From Uloborus plumipes (taxonomy: Eukaryota; Arthropoda; Arachnida; Araneae; Uloboridae): DNA of 64,000 bases. The position numbers and the translations under genes are program-made. Positions 1 to 12,438 of this stretch are shown one piece after another. The DNA lies in assembly GCA_038373865.1 (NCBI GenBank), contig JAXGGA010002231.1, positions 62,001 through 126,000 on the forward strand. Reading direction: 5' to 3'. The notes under the pieces are model-generated. The model was not told the DNA's origin. It searched no databases and saw only the letters and a list, made by a program, of their open reading frames with translations. Each line of letters begins with the position of its first letter. Position 1 is the stretch's first letter.

Positions 1-47
1 TTCGCAAATCGATTGTACATTACTCATTAACTTATTAATTACTTATA

Positions 48-233
48 CAGTCGGCGCTCATTATGATGACCACACATTATAAAGTCCATCCCATTATGAC
101 AACCAAAGAGAAAAGTCCCAACTTTATCTCTTTAAAATACCCCTATAACCCTATTCTACCTCTTATAGCGACCACTCATTATAAAGACCATTTTCTATGG
201 AACAGATATGGTCGTTATATCAAGCGTACACTG
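48..233. mobile_element. Tigger/pogo-like MITE, 186 bp
   Basis: Non-autonomous DNA transposon. The left end begins CAGTCGGCGCTCATTATGA and the reverse complement of the right end begins CAGTGTACGCTTGATATAA, so the ends form imperfect terminal inverted repeats. A TA dinucleotide flanks both sides (46-47 and 234-235), as expected for Tc1/mariner/pogo insertions. The CAGT start followed by a phrase like TTATnA(C/T)GACCA is typical of Tigger-type MITEs. The interior holds two inverted copies of a TTATAAAG(A/T)CC phrase and no coding potential. Confidence 0.65.
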
Positions 234-372
234 TACTAATATTTTATTTTCATGTTGTGTTTCTATGAATAGCAAACTATTCTCGAAATCAAACGTAGAA
301 ATAATTAGAAATGTATAACGGTGACGCAGGTGGGAAATGAAGCGTAATTGTTTTACGTTGAAGGCTTTTTTT

Positions 373-918
373 TTTCAAAGGCGGGGTGCCCACAGGGGGG
401 GATTATGGGGCAAGTTGCGACATCAAAATTTGGGGGGGGGGGATTTTTTTAAACTAATTTATTTATTTTTTTTTATTTAAATTTTTGTTAATTATTTTTT
501 TATGTAAATTATTTATGGTTTTTTTAATAAAAATAATTCATTTCTTTACTTTTTTTAATTTAAATTATTTCTTTTATTTCTCTATTATTATTTATTTACT
601 TACTTACTTTATATGTGCGTGTGTGTGCTTGGAATGTCTGAAAGGGAAAAAAAGCGATTCTATTCTGTGCATAATTCGAACTTTTAAAAAATTAATAATA
701 TATAAAAAAATAAAAGTTATAATTAAAATAAATAAATAAATAATATTTAAAAATAAATAAAAAAATAATATTTCAAAAAAATAAATAAATAAATAAAATA
801 AAAAAGGGGGGTAAAAATAAAAATAAAAGGAACAAGAGGGTTGTGAATTTTTTTTTTGGGGGGGGGGGGGGAATTTGCGCCATTGAGCTTGGGGGGGATA
901 GGCACCCCTGTTTCAAAG
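373..918. mobile_element. Non-autonomous hAT-like element with 8-bp target duplication
   Basis: The element spans 381-910. Its ends are GCGGGGTGCC on the left and, read inwards from the right, CAGGGGTGCC. Both are flanked by the identical octamer TTTCAAAG (373-380 and 911-918), which is the 8-bp duplication typical of hAT transposition. The interior is low-complexity AT-rich DNA with several poly-G runs (for example near 431-442 and 858-872). An 84-codon open frame inside it (485-739) is composed of AT-rich simple sequence and is not a gene. Confidence 0.75.
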
Positions 919-3900
919 CATACTTCATTTTATTTTTTAAAACTTTTGACATGACTTAGTTTTGACTTAGTTGGAGAACACCGAAAAAAAATATTTCTTT
1001 TTCCTTTCTATCCACCTTCTTCCCACCCTTCTTCTTTCTTCGTTCTTTTTCATAAACTGAAATATAGCTTTTGGTAAAATGAGTAATTTCAAATGCATTA
1101 TCTAATTTTCAGTTGCTGATGAATAAAATGCAAGCGAATTGTCTAGTAACACTTTTTTACAGAAATATTATAGTTGTGTAAGTACAAGGTGGGTACATGC
1201 AAAAATAAACGTTGTCGCATAAATACACTAGAAAACTTAATTCCGGACTTTTCTTTTTTCTTAGAGATTTCATCATTAAACATTGTATTGTATAGTGAAT
1301 TTCTAGATTTATTTATTTCACTTAAATCATGTACTTTAAATTCTCTAATATGCATGTTAATTCATGTGAATATTAATATTTTTTAATTATTAAACAATAG
1401 CAAATGTTTCCAAAATAATAATATAATATAATTTAACAATATTGAATCAATATTTAATAATCAATATCGAGATGTATGTTTTAATCAGTTTTAAGCTAAA
1501 ACGATACCATATTTCGTTGCCAAAGCTAATTGTTTGAATAAATCAAAATTCATTTGAAAATTACTTTTGTATATTGTTTACATTAAAAACAAAATAGAAT
1601 AAAATAGAGGTAATATTTACATGAAATGAATACATACGCATTAGAGAAGTTATGAATAAATTATTTAAGTGAAAGAAATAAATCTTATAATCGTTGTTCA
1701 ATGTTAAATGATTAAAAATTTGAAAGGTATCCAGAAGTCTGTCCACTAGTGTAAATTTCTACGAAACAGAACAGTAAGCTATCAAGTGTAATAAACTGAA
1801 CGAGAGACAGTAATAAAATAAAGCTAAAGTTCGTGTGATCTTAATAAAAAGTCACTGTTCGTTGTAATGAATCCTTATTAATATACTATTTGAAATAAGG
1901 TATATGAGAGCATACAAAACATATTATTTTCCATTTTTCATCAAAGCATGCATACGTTTTAAGGGCTCCTCGTTGTTTTCGTGTGAATTCCGTTTCATAT
2001 ATAATGCCATCGAATAAGGCAATATATAATACTCCACTGCACATCTTTCAGTAGCAGCTGCTTTATTAAGTTACTGCTTATTGGTAGAACCTACATTTCT
2101 TTCTGATGCGGGCTTTTTCTAGTAAGTAAACATAACGCGTAATAGTAGTCACCTTAAAATAAAGCCGAGATAACATCACGAAAGTCAGACAGGCAGTTGG
2201 CGGAAACATACTGTTTTGCTATGATAACAAGCTAACTTTTATTTTTCCAGCAGACCTGTGCAATGCTCTACGTCTAATCTCCATCATCAATAAAGATAAT
2301 ATTTCCATTGAATTAGAACACAACTTAACAGCGCATTTACCTCGTGCATAAATTAGAGGACCATACTGAAAATGTCTCTGATAACGAAGCACTTCACGCA
2401 TATTGCAAAAATTATCTTGCACGGATGAAATAAAATAGATAAAATGCAACAGGTTACTTTTGCGCCGATCGTAAATTAAGTACATAAGATTATGAAAAGT
2501 AATAACACTGTATACAAAAGGAAAAAGTCGATTGAAAGCAATACATGCTTAAAGAAAAATAATATTCCCATTGATTAACTTTCTAATAACTAAATCTAAT
2601 ATATTTGGCGGATTTAAGCATTTGGGGGCTCTTGTACCAATATATTTTGTGGCGCTTCATGTGAAAAGACTTAAAGCCAGTTTAGATATGTAAAAGTTTC
2701 TGCTGTTTTTTTTTTTGCAATGGTGTGTGTAAAGACAATCATTTTAACAAGCTTTCTCCCCTTGCATTAAAAACTTTTCTCGCTATTACTAACGATTATA
2801 GTAATGAAAAATTATTCGTTTACAACTACTCTCGTTTGCATTTTTTTAAGCCGAAAGCGAGCGAAAAATCCATGCATAATGTTTTCCATATTACTGATTA
2901 CTGATGAATTGAACTAAGAAAAACTTTGTTTTACCCCCTTTTTTGTTTCAAGTTTATTTCGAAAGCCTGTTATCATTCAAGCAACTCGCAGTTGTAACAT
3001 TTATAATATTAAAAACCGCCACTCTTACTACACATAATATCAAAGTAATGTAGTTCTTTAATTTCGTTTAAAGATTTTCTTACTTAATGTACATATTGAA
3101 TACATTTTTATTTTAATTGATGAAAAACTTAAAAAACCATAATATTGTACACACACAAACACAAAAAGTAAAAAATCATCGTCACTTAAATTATACACAT
3201 TAAATTAAGTGGAAAACTGACAAGCTTGATGTTAAAAATAATAGCTGTGTTCAACTTATGAGCAAGCACCTGCATTCACATTATTAATTTTGGTCATTTA
3301 AAAATATTTATTGCAGAGATTTTTGCAAGGAAAACAGCAATTGTCTTAATTAGAATGGGTATAAAATCACGTAACAGTTTTCAATCTCGAAACGGTAACT
3401 GCACCTCGAATTTCCTACTTTTTGCGCAAATCTAGCAAGTTTCTTAATCTCTACCAACTGAAACATGATTGTTAATTATTAAAAAAAAGGTAAACTTTCT
3501 TCTTATAATTAGTTTTAATAAAAATATAAATGTTTAAATAATGAACTTGATTATGAAAGGGATGTCTGTAAATAATACGCACCACAATTTTGAATAAATA
3601 CATCGAAAAAGTTGGCTTATATTCGACTGACAGGTTAATTTTTTAAGAAAACAATCAGCAGCGAAAAAGAAAAAAATAGATTCTTATTGACGATGGTGTC
3701 GTCATTGAATTTATTGTGTCTGTATTTACTTTCTAACTTTCATTTATTTATGTCATGCAAACACGAAACAATGTATTAAGTCTTTTTTTAGATATAAATC
3801 TTAAAAAAGATTATGACCACGGCAATACATTTTTCTCCTCCCTCTCCTTCGTCATAAATAATACGCGATGTCTACAGAGAGGTTGAAGGATGAAATTTTA

Positions 3901-5126
3901 TATCTGATTTTATAGATATGTATTTCATCTGCTCTTTTAAAGCAGGAGTAATAAAAAGTTTTACTGAGACATGATTTGCGATTTATTTCCTCATTGAGTT
4001 GTGATAGTTAAAATTAAGGAATTATCAAAGAAAGTTTTTATATTTTTATAGCAGACAGATAGGTAAAAACTTTGTCGGCAATTCAATGGCATTTGATGCA
4101 AATTAGTAATGATTTTGTTCCGTAGGATAATCCTATCTTGTGCATTTTTTTAAGGAATCAAATTTCATTTAAATTTTTTCTGAGATCAATAATTTCTCAG
4201 ATAAAACAGCACAAGGCCGTAAAATAATTTTTGAAAAAGACGAAATTTGGAAGTGTTAAGTGTTTCTCATGTGAATACACTTTTGGAAATTTGAGTTGGA
4301 ACAGATTTTGATTTGAATATTTGAAAGGAAGACAATTATAAATAGGCAATCCGAAAAAAAGAAAAAACTCAATTTGGGCTGAATTATTGAAATTATTCAC
4401 ACGAGTAAACATTAACTGTCAACAATATAAAATTAAGAAAAGTTCAGTTTTATTTCAGTTTTTAGATAGTTTTTGTATTTCAAAGCGGAACTTTATTTGA
4501 AAGCAACAGAAGAAATATGTTATTGATACTTGTGTAAGAATGTTACGTTTTTTTTAAATTATAGCAGAATATGTTTCAATACTGAAATACATTTCAAAGT
4601 AAAACGCCCACCGTTGCTTTTCTATTCAGTTCAATGTCCTATATCTGTAGTTTGAATATAAACAATCTTATTTTAAAATGATACATATACTTACATTCTG
4701 TAATAAAGAAATGATATGTCTACTACTCTAAAATTATTCTTGTAATGTACTGGGAAAATGCAATACAGAAAACTAATGATACGCTATAAATAATGAAGGC
4801 ACTAAAATATTTGACGAAGTACGACTCAAAAATACTAGTATTTTCCCCCAAAGAAATGTCATTCAGATTAAATATGATAAAAATAAAAGTGTTTAAGAGT
4901 ACAGAAGCAATATGAGGGAGAACGCTTGTTAAGAATAATTTATACAGTTTTCTATTCAATGGGATGTTTTAAAATTATTTTTGCATACTAATATTAACTT
5001 TGTGAATATTTCCTCGTTCAATCTCTCGAAAAAAATGAAATAGCACGTTCTCAAAGCTTTAGTTAAAATTAGTGTCAGCGTGATGACAAGAAATATATAC
5101 AAGATACAAGAAACATTTTAGATGTT
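919..5126. other. AT-rich DNA without recognisable gene
   Basis: I find no transposase motif, no tRNA-like box pair and no convincing exon here. Open frames are all under 90 codons, biased to Leu/Ile/Phe/Lys/Asn, and fit random AT-rich sequence. Minor points are a CT-rich tract near 1000-1050 and several poly-T runs. Confidence 0.6.
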
Positions 5127-5158
5127 GAGAGATAATGATTTACAAATCATTATCGCTC
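5127..5158. repeat. Short near-perfect hairpin
   Basis: GATAATGATTT (5131-5141) is followed after two bases by its exact reverse complement (5144-5154). The stem extends by a further three pairs (GAG/CTC) beyond one mismatch. The flanks are ordinary AT-rich DNA. It could be a small cruciform, a decayed foldback or chance in AT-rich sequence. Confidence 0.5.
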
Positions 5159-7400
5159 ATAAGTTTTTTCAAAGCTCTATGAAGTAAATTTGAAAACGTT
5201 ATATCACGAACAGTTTTAAAGAATGAAGACTGTTTCTTCGAGAATACCATCAAATGTTTATATTAGCATTCAAAGTGCTAAATAATTTGAAATACAGCAA
5301 GGAAAAGATATTCTAGAGAACAAAATTAACATTTTGATAATATACAATGAATTAAAAAATAATTTTAACTCCTTTTGTTATTTTGGCTTCTTTTATAACA
5401 TTTTCCCCCATTAAATTTACGCTCTTATGCGAATTTTAAATTGAAGATTTAAAGAAGAAAAAGAAAGAAAGAAAGAGACAACTTAACTTAAATTTTCGGA
5501 AAATATTTTTTACAGAAATAGGAGCAGATGTAAGATTTATCTAAAAGATAAGCGTAATTTGAATGGAAACTGACGGAGGAAAAGCTCCTGTTCTTCTTTT
5601 TCAGTTTGACGTCCGTTGGACATATTAGACGAAAATCAGATTATTTACTTACGAAAATAAGTTTCACAGACCATAAGCTCCTGCTCTAGTGACATATATT
5701 GCACATTTATTGCTTCAATTCTGATTTCAGTTCATTTGCAAGATTGATGTTTATGATACTGTACGTCAAACGATAATTCGTTTTGTGTACTGTCCCAAAA
5801 GCATTAGTTATACACAATTTATTTTCTAAATCTAAAGGAGATTGCATTTAGAAGTTAATGACTAGGGAAAAGGAACACAAAAAATAAAATGTAATAAAAT
5901 AAAACTAAATTAGTTTAGCGACATTTGCAGCGTAAGAAAATTAAAAACAGAACTAAAATTTAACACGAACAGAATCTTAATCTGAATATCTTATTTTCAA
6001 TTTATAAATTATTTCAAAAAGTATTAAAAATTGCAGATAAGAAATTCGAACAAACCTCTTAAGCTTATTGTAAATTTTGTTTTACAATTAGTAAACAAAT
6101 CAATACTAGAATTAATTTACTGTTAACAGACTTACTAACGTTTGCAAGAGAAACAGTTGACGTGCTGGTCAAATTTTTGCTTTTTTTTTTCGAATTTTTA
6201 TTAGGAAAACTTTCTTTTCGCAAAACGAATGTAGAAACAGGTTTAGTATTTGCTTTTCATTTGCAAAAATGCATCTCTAAATGACTAAATAAAATAGCAA
6301 TGAAAAATATGAGGTCTTAATAGAATGTTGCGAAAGATAATATTTGTTAAATTTTAGTATTCTGTCAGTTGAACAGTTATGAAAAGTACTAATAACGGAA
6401 ATCAATGTTGATGTCAGCCAAGAAACTTTCTAAGCAGAATAAAAACCTACATAAAATATTTTACCATCAGTGTTTGGAAAAAGACTCGATTTTTCATTCC
6501 TTGAAATTAGCAAAATTATCCAATCAATAAAATTACCCTCCTTTGATAAGCACAATTTGGACTGAACAAATACGAATGCCTAAAATTGCGATATTTAAAG
6601 CAAACTTAATTTCTACCAAAAGAAGTACAGGAGCCCTAAATCCCCACAACTTATTTTTGGAAGTAAATAACTTGGGTTTCGTCTAAACTGTTAAAATTTG
6701 CATAAAATTTAAAAGTACAGGCGCTCAGATTTTTGTGAGCAATTTTGCAAAATAAGCCTTGATTTCAAAGTTATTAGGATTTAAAGTAATTTATGAATCC
6801 TGGCTAGATATTATTAGATGAATAAATACTCAAAATATTAGAAATAAATTGATGTTTTTTGTACTTACCGTACCAGGCCAGCATCAGGTAGCTATAGTCC
6901 GTAGAACACTCGGTTCAATAAGAAGGGTTGTCAATATTTCCCGCAGTCCAGAAAGTTTTGGTTTTTGTTTTACGACCACTATCGATTATTTCTCCGATTT
7001 TTCTTTCTTAAGTTACATATTCATCCAGAAAGGAGATTTCAATGAAGTTGTGCGGAATGATAGACATCGAAGCAGCAATCCCAAGGAACTGTTGCTAGTG
7101 GCGCGATGATCGAATCTACTCAGTTTCAGAAAGGATGGAAAATTCCATACTGTCTCAACATCGCTGGGGTCCAGTCAGCGGGAAAAAAACAGTATCAGTT
7201 GATGGAATGTGTCTGTTCGGTCCCTTTCATGTGTACTATGTTCTATTCCTGCAGTTCTTCCAGTCAGTCATGGAACAAGTCATGCAGTCACAAGACAAGA
7301 CACACGGCGGGACGATTCCGGTTGGCACAATTAGGAACTGTTGAGAGGACACTGAAATTGCAGACGACGATTTAATTTTGTGGAAAACAACCACTGCACT
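5159..7400. other. AT-rich DNA becoming more complex towards 7.4 kb
   Basis: No recognisable gene. From about 6850 base composition becomes more balanced and overlapping frames of about 86-89 codons appear (6849-7109 and 7106-7375). Their translations match no family I know and are not clearly exon-like. They lie immediately upstream of a GC-rich island and could be its flank. Confidence 0.45.
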
Positions 7401-7640
7401 ATATCGAGCAAGGGTGGATAAAAATCGGCTGCTCCCACGACAGCGGCGCGGGCTCTCTCTCAGAGAGTTCTGTTCTATCGAGTATTGACCGTCGGCTCGG
7501 CGGACTGGTTGCTCACTGTTCTGAGGCTGCTCTTGCCGTGGCTGGAATGTGCGCGCACACATCCGCGCAATCATGCGAGAGCTCTCTCTGCCAGAGAGAG
7601 AGAGGGGGGTCTGAGGAGTGGGCGGTGTGAGTGCTGCGGG
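7400..7640. promoter_or_regulatory. GC- and CpG-rich island, possible promoter or first exon
   Basis: About 240 bases rich in CG dinucleotides and GAGA/CTCT tracts (for example 7451-7465 and 7578-7603) stand out sharply from the surrounding AT-rich DNA. A splice-donor-like GTGAGT follows at about 7627. Runs of GAGA are common in arthropod promoters. No TATA box, initiator or coding start can be fixed, so the promoter or 5'-UTR reading is inference. A 112-codon frame on the minus strand overlaps it but looks like a GC-driven chance frame. Confidence 0.25.
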
Positions 7641-7966
7641 ACGGTGTCCTCATAGAATTTCGAAATGCATGTCAGGAAGGGCTGACGGGCTGCTTTTGTT
7701 TTTGTTCTTCAGAATTTGCAGCGACGAAGCCTTTAATGAGCAATGTCTTGGTATGCTGTTGGTGGAAGGAGGGCAAAAAATTAAGTTGTGTACACAAATG
7801 ATAATTAATTTGAGGGAAAAAAGTAAATAAAATTATTTGCATAAACTATTTCACATACAATTTGAAACAATTATTAAGTTCTACAATTTTGTGCTAGATT
7901 TTATAAGACACACGGGAAAAAAAATATGCATTAGTTAATTTTCCCAAGAATATTTTGTTCATTTAG
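7641..7966. repeat. Local duplication, upstream copy
   Basis: This stretch resembles 8241-8795 in the same orientation, about 600 bases downstream. Shared landmarks in order are a GGTGT(C/T)CT start, GAAATGCATGTCAG, AATGTCTTGGTAT with CTGTTGGTGGAA, TTTGAAACAATT, and a TGCATTA...AAGAAT block. No transposon ends are seen, so a local tandem duplication is likely, although a dispersed repeat family is not excluded. Confidence 0.6.
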
Positions 7967-8240
7967 TTTTTATTATATCATGGGACAGAAAAATAATTTG
8001 TTGCATTTTGTAGCTAAAGAATTGACTCTTTTCTTCTATTTGTTTCTTCTTTACGAAAAATGTTTTAATTACGCATTAATTTTTTAAGTTACTTTAAAAT
8101 ACTGAGAATCATGTTTTTTCGTCACAATGATAGCCAAGTAGGTTTATTTTCAATGAAAGATTTATTGAAAATTCATATTTTTATATGCACTCTGCGTTAA
8201 GTGCAGTTTGAGCAATTATTCAATTATTTATAATTTGCGA

Positions 8241-8795
8241 GATGGTGTTCTGACAGAAAGTTGAAATGCATGTCAGAAAGAGTTAGTGGGGAGCATCTTC
8301 TTTTGCTGAATTTCTAGTGATGAACCCTTTAATAAAGAATGTCTTGGTATACTGTTGGTGGAACAAGGGGAAAAATTAAGTAGAGTGTACATAAATAATA
8401 ACTGGTTAAAAAAAAGAGAAGTAGATAAATTTATGCAACAATAATTTGAAACAATTGATGGATTTATCATAAAGCATTATAATTTAATACTTCACACAGT
8501 AGCGTACATAGACTAAGGTGCGCCCCCCAGCAAGATTTGTAAGTGCGCCCCCCACCCCCTATTAAAATGTAAGAAATATTTTTGCCGTGTAACCTTTAGT
8601 GCTATTTTTCTGGATCGGGCGCCCTTAAACCTCTTGCGCCCCCCCGCGCCGCGGGGGTTGCGGGGGCGCTATGTACGCCACTGACTTCACATTAGAGTCT
8701 ATTTTTATTGTTGTGGAAATAGCTTATGAGACACAAGTAATATTTATGTAATGCATTAATTGCAATTTTTCTAAGAATGTTTAATTTATTTAATG
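8241..8795. repeat. Local duplication, downstream copy split by a hAT MITE
   Basis: Diverged copy of 7641-7966. It is longer because a 187-bp hAT MITE (8497-8683) and its 8-bp target duplication interrupt it. The upstream copy lacks this insertion, so the MITE inserted after the duplication. Confidence 0.6.
8497..8683 (+). mobile_element. hAT MITE, CAGTGGCGTACATAG family, copy 1
   Basis: A 187-bp element with terminal inverted repeats CAGTAGCGTACATAG and, from the right end, CAGTGGCGTACATAG. The perfect 8-bp target duplication ACTTCACA lies at 8489-8496 and 8684-8691. The interior has GCGCCCCCC blocks near both ends and a central (A/G)TGCTATTTTTCTGGA phrase. It is the same family as 63134-63311 (opposite orientation) and 43441-43658. 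TIR start and duplication length place it in the hAT superfamily. It has no coding capacity. Confidence 0.85.
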
Positions 8796-8845
8796 ATTAA
8801 TAAATGAATGATAAAATAGTTAATGAATTAATTTATTTGAAACTA

Positions 8846-9024
8846 CAGTCGAGCCCGCTTAATGGAATAGCCAACTGTCCAAAAAAAAAGAAAAGAATCT
8901 AATAAGCGGGATGTTCTGTTATCCGGGATCAAAATTATATATTACCAAGATTTGGCACATTGAAAATGTTTTACATTAAGCGCGATATTCTTTTAACCGA
9001 TAGACCAATAAGCGGGCTCCACTG
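8846..9024. mobile_element. Tigger/pogo-like MITE, 179 bp
   Basis: The ends are CAGTCGAGCCCGCTTAATG and, from the right, CAGTGGAGCCCGCTTATTG, flanked by TA on both sides (8844-8845 and 9025-9026). Internal phrases such as AATAAGCGGGAT and TTATCCGGGATC repeat parts of the termini. This is the classic Tigger-type MITE form. No coding capacity. Confidence 0.8.
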
Positions 9025-9026
9025 TA

Positions 9027-9986
9027 TATAATTGGAAAGCAAAATAATTCTTACATTTTATGTCTACAGAATGCTCTTCTCACCTCTCTATCTTCTTTAT
9101 TCATTTCTTTCTTTTTTTTATATAAATATGCTATTATATTAACTGTGTTTAAACCACAAAAACATCATAAAATCTTGAAAAAACAGAACAATAAACAGTT
9201 ATAATCAATTAGTACAATCTCTAAATCTTATATTTTTCAGTATTTTTATTTTTGTTTTAGAAACGTACGCACTATTTTTTTTAACAACTTCAATGCAAAG
9301 ATATTAATTTTTTCCCTCTTATTAATAACCTAGTAGATATATTTGCAATGTAATTCAGCTTTATTTGAAACTCATGAGTTTATTACCGACTCATGTTCCT
9401 AAGAAACGCTTTAAAACTTCACATCAATTTTCGGTACAGTAAACTCCAATTATTCTCGAGTTAAACAATAAATAAATAAGATTATTTGTATGAAATTTAT
9501 AATTATAATCGGCTTCATTATTCAAATAAATACATGAAACATTAACAAGTAATTGCTTACGAGCTACAGTAAATTATTTCTTAATTGGCCTTCATTATAT
9601 ATAATGTTGTTCCGAGTTTGCTCATAAAAATAACGTTTAGAAAGAAGCTATAAACTGTTTCCTTTTGATCATCTGCACTCCAAAAATTATTCTTCAAGTA
9701 AAATTGTCTTCGAGTTTAATTTTAATTTCTTTTTTCCTACCAGGAGTGCACTAATCTCCGAGAGTGTTTTTGAAATAATCTTGATTAAAGAAAAAAAAAT
9801 TCTAAATATTGCGGACACATGCTTCGAGGTTACAAAAAACGCTTTGTTCAATTGAAAAAATTCGAGTCATTGAATGTAAAGATATCAGATATATTCACTA
9901 AAGGTCGCATCATTTTTTTTTTTTTTTTTTGAAAAACTTGCTTGTAACCTCAAAACACGTGAAAAAAAATGTGATTTTTTAAAGTA
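9027..9986. other. AT-rich DNA with a possible lone Tigger-like end
   Basis: No gene is seen. At about 9434 the sequence CAGTAAACTCCAATTATTC resembles a Tigger-type terminus, but I could not find the matching opposite end. A poly-T run of about 18 bases lies at 9913-9930. Confidence 0.4.
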
Positions 9987-12058
9987 GGGGAAGACCGCCT
10001 ATATTGGACCACTGCTTAAATTGGACCTCGGGCTTAAAATCTAGTACAGAGATCTATGCTACACTTTAACGGTAGAAATATAAAGTTTTAGGAATAAAAC
10101 CAACGTGTATGGAGTTTCAGCAGTCTTCGAACAGCGTAGCGTGAGTTACGGCATGATTTATGTTGAAAACGTGTAAAATCTTATTTTGCGGACTTGTACC
10201 TAGTAAGATAGTACTAAAACTTGTAAGCTGAGGTAAACTGCTGTTATAGCATGATAATCTATGTTTAATAAGGATTACACCTATATATTTACATGCGCGA
10301 TTGTGATAATTTTTGACAGAGAAATAAGCTGAAGAATAAAAAATGGCATGTTTTCCTTTATTGGACCGAAAAAATTTTCCTATATTGGACCGGTAGTCCA
10401 ATTTAAGAATATGATTTTAAGCAAGACTTTTTATTAATTGTAACATAAAATAAGTGACTCATCTGATTTAATAGCGTAGTTAAGATTATTTTAAGCATAC
10501 TTTAACACTTATTCACGATATTCATTTTTTTATGAAGCACATTTTCTAGAAGCTGCAAATTCTCAAAATATATGTTTCTTTTCTCTTTTTCCATTAAGCT
10601 GCAATTTCAAGTTGTTTAACATAGTTATTAATTTAAATAAAATTTATGCTGGTTTACCGAGAAAAAAATGAAATTCTTCGATTTGTTCGAAAAGATTTTA
10701 AAAAGAAACACCAGTTTGAAGCAGTAATGAGTGGTGAACGTGTTAGAAACACACTGGCTATTTGCTGCATTGAGTGCAACAGAATTGCTAGCTCCCCCCT
10801 CCCTCCCCATGCTTCTTTTCAAAAGATTACGTTCCATGTATAAGCTTATCGTAAAAGCACCCCCGGTGAGCCATCTGCTTGTCAAAAAAAAAAAGGTTGG
10901 ATCACAAACGATAATTCACACAATTGATACAACATTTCATCAAAACCGTTAACCCAAGCAATGTAAAAAGAATGTTCCTCCAATTATAGATACGCACAGC
11001 ACTTACATAAGAATATAGATGCAATAAACTTGGCTAACGAGTGCGATATAATAATGCTTTCTCTTTAAGCACACCATGCACGTACATAAACTCTTTATTC
11101 AGTCTCTATCTACATACTTTAATCGAGCATGTGATGCATGGATGCGAGAACATCTAATGAAATCCATTGCCCAATATCGTGTAGAAGAACTGTTTTGTAA
11201 CTCTTATGGGCAAACCGCAATGAAGACCATGGCAAATGCTGTGAGTTGATTCTAAAGAACAGGAGTTTGGTCTGTTAATTGACATGTGTTTAATGGCATT
11301 GACTTGGCTGGGGCAGAGTTAGAGGTAAGTAGTCCAGATAAAATTACTCAAGGAAATGATGAAAATACTACATGTTCGGCGTAAGTTGTACTGTTGTACA
11401 CCATGTACAAGAATCAGCTACGACTTAAATTGCTACAAGCTCTGCAGAATCAGCTGATAGTTCTCATCAAAGCATTAACAACTCCAAATATGATTTTGTA
11501 AAGCCCCGGTTCACATATCACCTTACCTAAAAATAGAAAGAACAAAAAGGAAGGCTATCTCAGCAATCATTCTAACGTGGTATGAAAGAAGCATAGAACA
11601 GAAAAAGTCACACAAGAAGAAGCATGTAACGGCAAAAAACAATTGCTATTGCAATATTCGCGATATAAAGTGCAAAACATGATTCAGTGCATGAAATGCC
11701 ATCCTTGAGTTTATCCACACTGCCTACGTGTGACCGTAGCAAAAGAAACTCTATTGCAAATTCTCCAAAAAAAAAATTTATAGTTCAAATATAAATTATT
11801 CTATGATTTCCTGGTACGGTCCAATTTAGGAAGCGCATGGTTCAATTTAGGCGCACATATTCCTAAATTGGATTTTTGCAACTTTTTATAAGATAATTTT
11901 TTTTTTAATAATTTTCATATTTTCAGAAAATATAAGGTCCTAGGGCGGTTCCTGATTAAATTTAGCTTACGATGGCCTATTTTGCATGTTTGTTTTGCTT
12001 CACATTGAGCGACACAGGCCTCCTGTTCTTAGGGGGTCCAATATAGGCGGTCTTCCCC
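9987..12058 (+). mobile_element. pogo-type DNA transposon, 2.07 kb, inactive
   Basis: The two ends share a perfect 24-bp inverted repeat starting GGGGAAGACCGCCTATATTG. TA flanks both sides (9985-9986 and 12059-12060). The phrase (T/A)ATTGGACC recurs in both orientations: near the left end (10004-10027), at 10360-10405, around 11818-11875 and at the right end. These look like subterminal transposase-binding iterations. Between them lies a decayed transposase related to the pogo/jerky DDE_1 class. A solitary piece of the same terminus lies at 47430-47505, so the family was mobile elsewhere. Confidence 0.8.
10646..11340 (+). pseudogene. Decayed pogo/jerky-class (DDE_1) transposase
   Basis: Coding traces are spread over frameshifts and stops. 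Near 10979-11010 a frame gives an IIDTHSTYIR phrase, corresponding to the DGHSTH block that holds one catalytic aspartate in pogo-type transposases. Near 11074-11250 another frame gives HVHKLFIQSLSTYF, then RACDAWMREHL, then QTAMKTMANAVS. These fit the PPHTTH..QPLD..GPLK region and the C-terminal helix before the GFRKTGI motif. The aspartate expected in the QPLD position is not seen. The N-terminal DNA-binding part may start at 10646, but it is not recognisable. The product is certainly non-functional. Assignment rests on motif order, terminal repeats and TA flanks. Confidence 0.6.
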
Positions 12059-12438
12059 TATTTATTTTTACTTTTTTCACTCAGTAATTTATATATTTCC
12101 AAACTAAACTTCCTTAAAAAAAACGATCAAGCTATGGATGGAAAACTGAAATGAGAATTAAACTTAAAGACCAAGTATGAATATTTTTCAACGCCAAACC
12201 TAAAGGCTTATTTTGATCGATTGATTTTTTATTAAAAGTAAATTAGATGATCTTGTACGTGTAGGAAGCACACCTTTAACGCTTAGTGGAACAAAGAACC
12301 ACTGTTACCGATATTATGATGTTGGACATGTAATACAGTAATTAGTGGAACTTCAGACAATTATGCTTCCAACCCAAAGTAAAGAGGATTCATGTTTTCC
12401 TTTTAATTACAAAACAAACCAGTGATTTGAAATACGTT

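Noticed and set aside
485..739. Hydrophobic 84-codon frame
   Set aside because: Composed of AT-rich simple sequence inside a hAT element.
7106..7375. 89-codon frame upstream of the 7.4-kb GC island as a gene
   Set aside because: No recognisable domain, overlapping alternative frame, no convincing splice signals.
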